Source: Tetraselmis striata
Taxonomy: Eukaryota; Chlorophyta; Chlorodendrophyceae; Chlorodendrales; Chlorodendraceae
DNA length: 64,000 bases
Assembly: GCA_006384855.1 (NCBI GenBank)
Contig: VCJN01002508.1
Location: forward strand, 184,983 to 248,982
Reading direction: 5' to 3'
The notes under the pieces are model-generated. The model searched no databases. It was not told the DNA's origin and saw only the letters and a list, made by a program, of their open reading frames with translations. The number at the start of each line of letters is the position of its first letter. Positions within the stretch are counted from its first letter, which is position 1. Below, piece by piece: positions 54,772 through 64,000 of the stretch. The translations under genes were made by a program, and so were the position numbers.

Positions 54772-56454
54772 CCACACCCGGACACATGTGGTCTTGCCGC
54801 ATGCGCAGTGATGGAGCCGCTGAGAGGTCATTTGCGGCTGTGGCAGGATGGCGCGCTGGCCAAGGGGGAGCCCACCGCCTTTTTTGAGGACGAGTTCAGG
54901 TTGGTGCACGCGCTGTCAGCGCTTCCTTCCTGGCTGCGCACCCATCGCGCGGCCATCTGATGCTTTGTCATTACCATCTGCGCCGCAGGTCCCCGATCTA
55001 CGTGGCGGACATCCTGATGATAATCCGTGTTTGCATCGAGAAACTAATAGGTGCCCCCCTTCTCCCAACAACAACCCCCCATTGCTGTTGCCCACCACCT
55101 CCCAGACTATCCCGAGCCATTACGTATCCCTGATATATGTACCGATACATTCTTGCCTTGTTTGTGTGATATGTCAACAGGGGAGTCCTGTCATTATCTC
55201 AAAGCTGGTGCTTTGGGGATCCCTGTGTTCAAGCTATGTGTTATCTGCTATAATGAAAGTTATCCATCCACATCTATGTAAGCATATTTATATTTATGCT
55301 CAGTATATACATATGTGTGTATATATATGTATACATACATACATACATATATGTACATATATATACATATATATATAAACCCTAAGAAAACCCTGTATGT
55401 ATATCTAGGCATCTATTTGTCTACCTACCCACCGCATGTTTACCTACGCACATATCCATTATGTATGACAACGCACGCTCGCCGCTGAATGACGGTGTCC
55501 CACTCCCTTGCCTCCTGTGTACCCAAACGTGTCGCAGACGTACAGCAGCCCGATGCGCGCGTGTACAACATGGGCGGCCCGCAGCGCATGAGCCGTGTGG
55601 ACATGGCGGAGGCCGTGACGGACGCGCGGGGATACGACCGGGCTGCCATCCTGCGCGCGCCGGCAGCATCCGTCGACCGCGGCGTTGCCAGCCCTGCTGA
55701 TATCTCCATGAACACCGCCTTATTGCAGGTGGGCACCACACCCTATGCCCGCTGGGATCCCCTGGCATAGTGTGACTGCCACACCATGAAGAGCAAGCCT
55801 GAGGAGAAAGTGGGTGGGGGGGGGGGGGGGGGGCACCTTTCCGAGTAGGGCATGGCTTCGGAGCATTGTGTACCTGTTAAAGCTGACTGTGCTTGTACCC
55901 GTACAGGGCTTCCACATGTGTGACGCGAGTGACACGTGTAGTCCATACCTACTGGTGTTACATGCTCAGCTAGAAAGAAACGCATGGCTGCTTGTATGTA
56001 TGTGTATCTGTATATAGTTATGCCTACCAGGGTGTTGTGCACTCTCAATGTGTATCTCAGCGGGTATTTATCTGCACAGCTCACTCTGAAGACATGCGAT
56101 ACTCTCTATCATAGTTAATCCCTCAGCTGCATGTGTAATGCAGCAGCTTCGTATTGAGGGAAATGATGGCACAAGTCGGGTGGAGGCCCCACTTTTGGCT
56201 CCTCAACTTGCGGCGTGTTGGTTCACGGGGGCTGGGCCTTTGTTGATTTAGCAGCGCCCAACCATGGTTCCGCCAGCATGGGGCCCGCCTCTTGGGGCAT
56301 GACGCCCGTCTTACCCCCCGTGTAAGAGCAGCTGGTCCGTTCATGCGTGCTGCCTGACCCAGTGTTGGCTGGCGTACAGGAGGAGCTCGGCGTGCGGCCA
56401 AGGACCTTCCGGGAGGCGCTGGCAGACATGGGCATGGCCACCTCCGGCACATGA
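53310..56454 (+). CDS. Extended SDR, dTDP-4-dehydrorhamnose reductase / MAT2B-like (9 exons, 315 aa)
   Basis: The exons are 53310-53393, 53497-53562, 53982-54106, 54316-54412, 54512-54706, 54847-54899, 54989-55050, 55538-55728 and 56380-56454. All introns are GT-AG with matching phases. The protein starts MAAILVTGGSGYLGQF, a Rossmann G-x-x-G-x-x-G NAD(P) site. It has NCAAVSQPGVCE, HISTDQVYAG, and the catalytic YxxxK in VNVYGATKLAAEQ. FMDGALAKGEPTAFFEDEFR then SPIYVADI is the RmlD/MAT2B signature, and the end TFREALADMG also fits. Such proteins reduce dTDP-4-keto-rhamnose or act as the regulatory subunit of methionine adenosyltransferase; sequence alone does not decide. Length is normal (about 300-335). 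An ATG further on (54794) with in-frame MEPL would need a phase-breaking acceptor, so exon 6 starts at 54847. Confidence 0.85.
55260..55385. repeat. AT-rich microsatellite in the SDR gene intron 7
   Basis: Degenerate repeats of ATATGTATAC and ATACATAC lie between exons 7 and 8. They have no coding role. Confidence 0.8.
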
Positions 56455-57957
56455 CACGAGATGCGTGGCAACGCAGCGCCACTGTTCGCCCTGGTATGGG
56501 ACGGGCAGCCTGTTGACTCTCCAGGACGAGCTCTCATGTGGGCATGCATGTATGTAGACAAAATTTCCTGGGAATCATGCGAACATCTCTTGCGGCTTGA
56601 CGCCCCACAATTGCGAATTCACTCCTCCATGCGTCATGGTCTCAAGCGATCAAGGCAAGCGATGCGTGAAAAGTGATTGCCCACATGGGTTGGATGCCAT
56701 CGATGGTGGGCGTGAGCGGGGGGGGGGGGGGCATTTAGGAAACCATGCATAACAGGGTCAAAATGCGACCTATGTAGAAGAAAAGGGTGGAAGCACGGCT
56801 TATGCAGAGCGGGATGGACTTTTTAATTGCAGAGCAGGGTGTGCCCAATTTTGTCACATTTGGACCATTGAAACACTGGTCAGGGTGGTCGCGTGCGCAT
56901 TTGGCATTGCACGCCAAACGGCCCCTACTTGTGTTTTCAAGGCCCCGGGCAGCCAGAATGTCACGACCGCTGCTTGAGAGTATCGCGCAGGTATCGTGTG
57001 ATGCGCCTACAGCCGCCAGGTTGCTGCTAATTGTCATCATCGACAACACTGGTCGGTTGGTTGGCGCAAGGTATCATCCCACGGGATCCCCCCCCCCCCC
57101 CCCGGGAGAGGCTTAACTGAACGCCACCCGATGCAGCTGCATGTCGAGGTGGCTGGTGATCTGAATATGCGATAGACAACAGACACGTCCCGCAGAGTAT
57201 TCGCATCAGAAGAGGTGACGGCGGAGCAAACCAGCGGCAACCGGGCCCAAGGGGCCATGCCCACCTTGTCTTATGCAACCTGCCACTTCCCGGTTTGCAC
57301 CCCACTTTCGTGATTGTACCCTCTTTTGCAATCTACCCGCCGCATGGTGTCGCACCCCGTTCTGCTAAACACCTCCTGGAATCCCTCCACGTTGTTTGCA
57401 AGTGTCGCTTCAATTTACTCGCTGCTCTACTCTTAGGGCCGCCATTGTGCCGCACTATGGTCGATGCTGGTCGCGGGCCAAAAGTTCCCCGGCGTTGGCC
57501 TCCTCCCCCTTTCGCTTTCCACCAGTGGGAGGGGACGGGATTGCAACACCGATTGCGAGAGGAGTGGGAGCCAGCAACGGGCAGTCGATAGGCTAAGCAG
57601 GGTTCCATGTGAGCGGTCTCTGAGAAGCCCCCGGGGGGGGGGGGGGGGGGGGGGAATTGACCATCCCACCATCGAACAGCTGGCTGCAGTCGGGGACTGG
57701 TGGGGACCATTCGACTGCTTTAGGCACTCGTCTTGAGCACACGTGGAGCGAGAACAGCAATGGATGCGCGACAAGCGAGTCTGCTAAGACTTCGGACCTG
57801 CTGACAAAGCGCACATCCCGCAACAAGATCCGAATTTTGCTCGTGAGAAACGTCAGCGAACTCCGGAATTTGTCTTGAGCAGTGGACAGCGGCACCTGGG
57901 CGGTCCAAGCTCCTCTGTGTTGAAATGTCGGACTTACTGAAACGAGGCAGGGCGGAC
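56455..57957. other. Convergent intergenic region between the SDR and phospholipase genes
   Basis: Both neighbours point into this 1.5 kb, so it should hold two 3' untranslated regions. It carries a poly-G run near 56718-56731, poly-C near 57089-57104 and poly-G near 57632-57653. The longer frames here have no family resemblance. Confidence 0.5.
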
Positions 57958-60900
57958 TCATAGCCCGGCAAGAAGCAGCGGAACCAGTGCGCAGGCCGCC
58001 AGACGGATCGCGAGTGTCGCCGCCCGCTGCATTGATGACGCAGCGCTTGTGGGCGGAGGGGCGGCCGGCGGGGCTGGCGGAGCATTTGGTGCCTTGGACG
58101 GGTCCCAGCAGTACTTCTCAAGCAGCGCGGAGCAGTTCCCTGGCGGAGCGCCGCCCCTGGCACAGGGCAACGAGCACAGAGCATACGCGTCACACAGGGG
58201 AACACAAGGGGCGCACACATGAAGGTGAAGTGCGAAGTACCGCGTCAGCAAATGGCTCACCCGCCGCTAGCCTTGCTGATGATCAGGCAGCCTATGGCCA
58301 ACGGGGCCTCCGGGGCATTCGTGTTGTTCAACAGCGCTGCCTGGCCATTGCCGAGCATGCCCTGCGTAAAAACAACATCAACGGTGCGCGCAGAGGGAAG
58401 GGAGAACGAAATCAATAGCAACATAGAGGACGCCATATCAACAAGCCGTGCGCCTCATCCTCACACAAACTGGCATGTTCAAGAGAGCCCAGGGGAGGGG
58501 AAACGCGGCTCATTGGCAGGGAGGATCCGCGGGTGGGCGCACCTCGAGCTCCTCATCGCTGTATTCAAACTTGAAAGTGCTTGTGTTTGAGGGGTAGGTG
58601 TTGAATTGATTGGGAACATAGACGAGCGCTGGCGCGCTGTCATCGTCGCAGCCAAAGAAGGTGACCTGCAATACGGGGGTGGGTGGGGGGGGGGGGGGGG
58701 GGGGGGGGGGCGTAAATCATCTAGACCCTCATCCCAATGAGCGTGGCCATTGCGTTTGATTGTTTGACTCAAAGTACATATCCGTACGGCTTCTTGCTGC
58801 AGGCAACGAGGCACAGCATGAGCAGGTGACAGGAAACGCGGGCTGCTCTCGGGGCGCACCGTCTCACTGAGCTCGGCGCTTGCGTACTCCTCTGTGCTCT
58901 GCGGCACGCGCGGGTACGCGTAGCCCATCACCTCCCGTGCGTAGTTGCCCACGTTGAATAGCTCCGATCCATCGGGGTACCCGTCAGCGCTCCCACCGCT
59001 GCTATCCACGAAGAACACGACCTGCATGCAGCAGGCGCCAGCAGTTGGTCCAGCGTGACCCAGTGATGGACCGCCTCCAGCGATGGACAACGGCGCGGTG
59101 AGTTGAGGTTAGGAGTCAGGAGAGGCAAAAAATATTTCAACTATATCGCAGGCATTGTTCTTTTACATCTATCAGATGCTTCGGACGGTCAGATCATGAA
59201 TTAATTTGCTGAAAAAATGCTCATAGCTGTACAAAGTGAGCCTTGAGCCATATACATAGTACAACATGATATGATTTACTGTGTTGTACTGTGGATGCCT
59301 GCCGACCGAAAATGATGTTCAATGCGAATGCTTTCAGTTCTTGCCAAAGGCTCCGAAACCAAATGTTCCGAAACCAATGAGGCGGCTGTGAGAGTAGGAT
59401 TTGCGGAGCTCGCACCTTCACATCCCTCTCTGGGAGCAGCATTGGCAGCACGGGGGTGGAGCCAAAGCTGCCCAGGCCGGCGTCTGTGATGTGCAGCAGG
59501 CTAGCTGACGAGTTGAACGGGTTCTGGACCTCAAAGCTGAAAGGGTTGGGCTGGACGGCGGAGAACTTGCTCAGAAAGGCGACCGCGGTCATGTTCTCCC
59601 AGTCCACGTCTTGGCCAACGTACAGCCCGGACCCTGGAGGAGGCCAGCAACCGCGGCCGTTATCAGCATAATCAACCAAGGCCCAGGTCCAACTGCGCGC
59701 CGGGCAAGGGGAAATCTCGGAGGTGCCATCCGCTAGCCACGCAGCGGGCAGTACGCCCAAGAAGCAAAGAGCTGTGCAACTAATGGCCGGGCAATCATAG
59801 TGGTGTGGGCGGAACAGTGGTAAGCAAGTAAGCATCCGACATGTGAGTGCCACCACTTTGGTTTCTCTGTACGCATGCCCCGGCTTCCTGAGACTAGCGC
59901 CAGTTCACCCTGGAAAGCCAGGACTCCGCCAAATCCAGATTCAAGTATTTGCACCAAGAGGTTTCAGCTAAATGTAGCGTCCAGCCTGGTTTAAATAATC
60001 GCGTAATTCACACTTTTTAAATGGCAACCTGTGGGCTGATGCCGGAGCCAGGGCGGCGTCGGTGCGCCTCACCTGCCATGATCCACCCCAGATTGTCGTA
60101 GTTGACGATTGCTTGCCCGGTGACGTTGCCCTCAGCGTACACACAGTCGCTTGCGCCGGTGCCGGTGTAACTGACGGCACCGAGGTTTCGAGTTCAGTCA
60201 GAACAATCACGGCCTGGCCGGGCCATAACAAGGCATCGGTCCCGTCTGCGGGTAAAGGCATGTGGCCTAGGCAAGACGAGGGTACCGGTGCCTTTGCTGC
60301 AACATAAGTGTACCGTGAGGATCAAAATCAAATAGACGTGCCATACTCCGTGCAAAATAACCACAAGAAGGTAGTTTTTTTCAGTTTAGCACGAACGTAT
60401 GCCACCAAGGATGTGCAGGCAGGGCACGCGGGGTGGCTGCACCTGGTGGCGAAGAACGAGGAGATAGCGGGGTGGTAGGAGCCGCTATAGAAAGGGGAGA
60501 TCTCCCACGGCAGCAGCGCCTCCGCCCAGGAGGTGGGCGACTCCGCGTCGATCAGGCCAGAGACGATCAGCGGCAGCGCGGCGGCGCCGGTGCCGACGGG
60601 GGTTCCTGCTGCGGCCATCCCGCTGAAGGTGGTGCCTTCACCTGCAGAAGTGTACTGTCCCTGGTGTGCAGCATAGTATTCCAAAGCAGCAGCATGCCAG
60701 ATTGTAAGCATTACTACATGGCATGGCATGACAGACATCGCATCACATGGCATGGCACAGCACAGCACAGCACGGAATGACAGAAAACAGCAGGGCATGA
60801 CATGGGAGGACACGACTGCGCAGGGCAGGGCAGGACATGACGTAATTTGAAATGGCATGGCTTGACATGGCACGGCATGGCATGACAAGACAGGGCATGA

Positions 60901-62547
60901 AATGGCATGAGAGGACAGGACAGGCTATGGCACGGGATGGCATGGCAGGACATGCACAGGACCTAACATGTCATGCCATCCCTTGGCACGCTGTAGGGAC
61001 CCGTGGTGGGTGCGCAGGAGCAGGAGCAAGAGTATGCCGATCTAGCTGCAGTGGGGGTTCGTGCGCGGCACTTACCGGCAATGGCCCAGTGTCAGTGCTG
61101 TTCTGCAGGAGAGCCATGGAGAGACTTCGCCCGTAAATGTCCGCTGGCACGGCGTCAGCGCGCAGGCAGGGCGAGCGTTAACCAGAGCGCCGTGTCCCAG
61201 TGGCTCGCGGCTGAGGAGGAGCACTACGAGCACGATGGCAGATGGCCGGCAGGCGCGCATTCCCTCCAACAGGCGGTGCATGCCCTACGTTCCCTGACGG
61301 CCTGTTGAACAGGGGCTCACCCTCCTTGCTGACAGCGGCTCCGCCCGGCAGGGACTCACCGAGGGACAGCGGCTGCTCTGCGCTCTCCCCGAGCTGATCC
61401 GCCTCCACCGCGTCCATCGCCGCCGCCTTTGCCGTGCCGCACTCTGCAAACTCCCTCGCGATGCTCAGCTGCTGAATTCTGTTGTTTCCTGGCATGTTAG
61501 CAGCGCATGTGGGGGGTCATTGGCTGCACTAGAGGGCTCTAAGGGTGGAGAGGGCGCGGGGAGGGGTCCCTGCAAGCATGTGGCGCAACGAGGAGGCGCA
61601 TTGTCTCAGATATCACCTGGGAACAGGATGTTTTGGTGCACCCTCAGAGTCTTTGCCCACTCGGCCACGCTGCTTGCCTGGGCGTTGAAAAGGGATCCTG
61701 TGGCCCAGGAGCCACCCGATATTCCTGGCACAGTCAAAACGTCAAAGCGTGAGGACAGCCATTATCTGTGGGCACGGCGAGCACCCCAGCCAGCGCAACA
61801 CGCCTGGCTCAGTGTGCGAATCCTCGCCACGCATCAAACAGGTGCGGGTGCGTGCGCTTCTGGTAAACTGATGATGATGGTGGTCGCAGCCGAGGGCATC
61901 CGTTTGGGCCAGACTTATGCCCCTGCCACGATACCGCAGAGCAGCCGGGCGGGCACCGTGCCTGCAAAGTACGTCATCAGGTCCATGATCCCAGCTGACT
62001 TTCTCGGAGACTGCAGAGGCATGCGCAGCCAGAATTTGCCATTCTCGTCATTGAGGGGGTACAAAAGTGTATGGAGGTTTGAGTCCTGATGTTCATGCCG
62101 TCAGAAGGGATTTCTATAAACAAAGGGGCAGCAGACGCCGCTCACCGCATCGTCGCGTGTGAGGCCGGCAACCACTCCAGCTCCATTTAGGGTAGCCCGC
62201 AGACCGCCACCCGATAGTGCGATGCCCATCCGAAGCGGAGGCAGCTCAGCGATTTCTGCGTCGGTGAGCCCGAGCTGGAGGCCCAGGAGGTAGTCCCGCC
62301 ACGCCCCGGTGGCGTTGACGTACTGCTCGCGCGCCGCCAGCCACGCGCCCTCCTCCGGCAGGATGTTGCCCTCGACGCGTGTAACGAAGTTCTCAGCCGG
62401 ACACTCGACGCGCCTGGGGATGTACTCCTCGCACGGGCTGCCTCCGAGCTGGGCGGCCGCGGGGGTGACTGCGGACAGCCCGAGCGCTACCAGTAGCAGC
62501 GCGCCGCCGAAGGCGACCATCGGCGACATCGTCCGCGAGAACGCCAT
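57958..62547 (-). CDS. Secreted phospholipase B, cPLA2-type catalytic domain, probable GPI anchor (12 exons, 622 aa)
   Basis: The exons on the minus strand are 62547-62146, 62010-61962, 61724-61617, 61488-61360, 61143-61076, 60654-60443, 60170-60073, 59633-59416, 59021-58860, 58665-58543, 58361-58261 and 58156-57958. Phases agree throughout. A signal peptide (GALLLVALGLSAVTPAAAQ) is followed by RMGIALSGGGLRATLNGAGV with the nucleophile Ser in GxSGGG. Next come LMTYFAGISGGSWATGSLF, ADIYGRSLSMAL and LLHITDAGLGSFGSTPVLP with the catalytic Asp in DAG. VVFFVDSSGGSADGYPDG, VTFFGCDDD, VYVPNQ and LAIGCLIISKA complete the family. Length and motif order match fungal phospholipase B, which removes acyl chains from phospholipids and lysophospholipids at the cell surface. 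The C-terminus is a Pro/Ala linker plus a hydrophobic tail (LAACALVPLLLAGL), as in GPI-anchored members. Exon 2 ends best at a GC donor; the start of exon 6 and the end of exon 9 are less certain. Confidence 0.85.
60695..60975. repeat. CATGG-type short tandem repeat in phospholipase intron 5
   Basis: About 280 bp of irregular repeats of GGCATGGCAC, GACATGGCA and ACAGGACAGG lie between exons 5 and 6. They generate Cys/His/Met/Pro-rich spurious frames on the minus strand. Confidence 0.85.
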
Positions 62548-63060
62548 CGCGAGCGAGGCCGACCGCGACTGGCACCTGACTCGGCCTCAGAAGTCAGAAT
62601 AACCCGATCTGGACGACTTGCCGAGAGCAGAGCAGGCAGCAAGGTATACCTGCACGTTGTTAAGCCGGGCCAGAGTAGGGTGTGCCGGCAGGTGCTCCTC
62701 CTTGCACAAGATGGGTGAGTAGTGCTCGGTGCTGGAGCAAGAGCGGCGCTGCTACGTAGTCCCTGCTCGACGGCTGGCCGGCGACGCCGGGACATGCGCA
62801 CGCGCTTATGCTGCAGGGTGATTGTGATGGGCGGTGCAGTCGCGACGACTGGCGGTGCGGTGGTGGTATTTGTGGTTTAGTACGCAGACGCTGATATATC
62901 CATCGCGGGATGTTTTATATAATCCTGCTACAGGTGCTGCGGTCAAAGCATCAGGTGGTATGTTACACAGACGAACTACCGTGGAAGGGACATGACTACC
63001 GGTGTAAAACACAAAAATGCCGGTGACATATCCACATACCGCTAAACCCGTACTAAATGA
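62548..63060. other. 5' region of the phospholipase gene
   Basis: The sequence upstream of the start codon contains no recognised gene. The promoter should lie here. I see no clear TATA element or repeat. Confidence 0.4.
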
Positions 63061-63062
63061 GC

Positions 63063-63105
63063 AAGCCGCCTGAAAGCGGCCCGCATCCCGCACGAGGCGG
63101 GATGG
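63063..63105 (+). repeat. Twin-hairpin motif, copy 2
   Basis: GCCGC-CTGAAA-GCGGC is followed directly by CATCCCGC-ACGAG-GCGGGATG, two adjacent stem-loops of 5 and 8 bp. The same pair, with changed loops (CTAAAA) and a weakened second stem, stands at about 6282-6325. The flanks of the two sites are not alike. Confidence 0.6.
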
Positions 63106-63872
63106 ATGATGTCCAGAGTACATGACTACTGACCGTGCGCCGATTACACGCCCCATCATCAACCCCCCCACCGCCCCCCCCCCCCCTCTCTCCCCCTTCT
63201 CCTCTCCCAGGAGTTGCTGGCTGGCTGATGGGATGCCAGAGTAGGGGTAATGCTTACCTCATTTGACAGGCCATAAAATTTCTCCGTTTCATAGGATATC
63301 GAGCGGACCAGGAAGCCCTGCTCGGGCTTTCTAGTCGCCCGCTGTACATATACTATAAATTCGAATAAAACGGCTCCAATATATATGCTACTATGATTTT
63401 CCGCGTGATTGTAAGATTACTGATCTTTATTGCACGGCAACCAGCCAGTTATTTCTTAAAGTCGCCCGCAGCCCGCTAGCCAACCATAGACGCCAAACCA
63501 TGCGCCGAGCAGCACGGGCGGGTAGGTACTGGCTAAGACATGTATCTCGTCGACGGCCATTGATGGGAGAAGAACACACGGTTCTTTATGTTCAAATGCC
63601 GGAGTGTGTCGTGCGCTCATACCGGCCACTACAACCATGTTTACAACATGTTACACTGCTATTGGCAAATGACAGGTGCACGCGCGCACCGAGCACTACC
63701 GTCGCATAGACCCTAACGCACAATGTGCACGCCCTTTCATGAGTTTTCCCGCAATGACCGCAACGGCATAGGCTGTGCGGGCGTTTATCGACCAGAACCT
63801 CCCCAAGCGAAACCAAACCGTCCACAAAAACATGCATATATGCATACATAAATACATTTTTATACACGTATG
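63106..63872. other. Unassigned DNA near the window end
   Basis: A short poly-C run lies at 63173-63186. Frames here are short and without resemblance to known proteins. Confidence 0.4.

Positions 63873-64000
<128 letters not shown>

Noticed and set aside
54794..54846. Upstream extension of SDR exon 6 from the AG before TGATGG
   Set aside because: Its phase would place a stop at once; the acceptor at 54846 gives the conserved FMDGALAKG junction.
58800..58860. Longer end of phospholipase exon 9, adding RPESSPRFLSPAHA
   Set aside because: The GT at 58859 gives the spacing between YPRVP and TFFGC seen in the family; the longer form remains possible but less likely.
60714..60953. Minus-strand frames very rich in Cys, His, Met and Pro
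   Set aside because: They arise from the CATGG-type tandem repeat in an intron of the phospholipase gene and have no independent support.
61150..61205. Extra phospholipase exon reading AASHWDTALW
   Set aside because: It keeps phase only briefly and reaches a stop; joining exon 4 directly to 61143 gives the family motif ADIYGRSLS.

Overview
The window is nuclear DNA of a eukaryote, most probably a chlorophyte green alga. Genes are cut into many short exons by GT-AG and apparently some GC-AG introns. One gene carries a chloroplast transit sequence followed by a twin-arginine lumen signal. A short stretch of CCCTAAAA repeats matches the telomere unit of Chlamydomonas-type algae. I cannot name the species. 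All exon models below were assembled by hand from reading frame, splice sites and intron phase.

Layout. 100-2198 (+) is the 3' part of a UBAC1-like ubiquitin-adaptor gene. 3737-5497 (-) is a long ORF with a Cys/His zinc-binding N-terminus. From about 5.5 to 42.5 kb the DNA is almost entirely transposable elements, often one inside another: a Ty3/Gypsy element with LTRs and a 5-bp target duplication, PIF/Harbinger-like TIR elements with TTA/TAA duplications, tyrosine-recombinase elements, non-LTR retrotransposons with a restriction-like endonuclease (REL) domain and 12-15-bp duplications, an L1-like LINE, a TRIM, a DDE transposase remnant and a 58-bp minisatellite. 43476-45262 (-) is a four-exon gene for a thylakoid-lumen TPR protein. 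46997-53025 holds two nearly identical 3.0-kb tyrosine-recombinase elements side by side. 53310-56454 (+) is a nine-exon extended-SDR gene (RmlD/MAT2B-like). 57958-62547 (-) is a twelve-exon gene for a secreted, probably GPI-anchored phospholipase B. The window ends in a hexanucleotide microsatellite.

The four host genes have no evident shared pathway: ubiquitin adaptor, plastid lumen protein, nucleotide-sugar-type reductase and surface phospholipase. The strongest biology here is in the mobile DNA. There is a methyltransferase-like PPY domain between gag and protease of the Gypsy element, with relatives at two further loci. The recombinase elements have a split-direct-repeat-like layout and no visible reverse transcriptase. 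A four-level nest of insertions can be dated step by step from its target-site duplications. Long G/C homopolymers occur in introns and between genes but not in the host exons.
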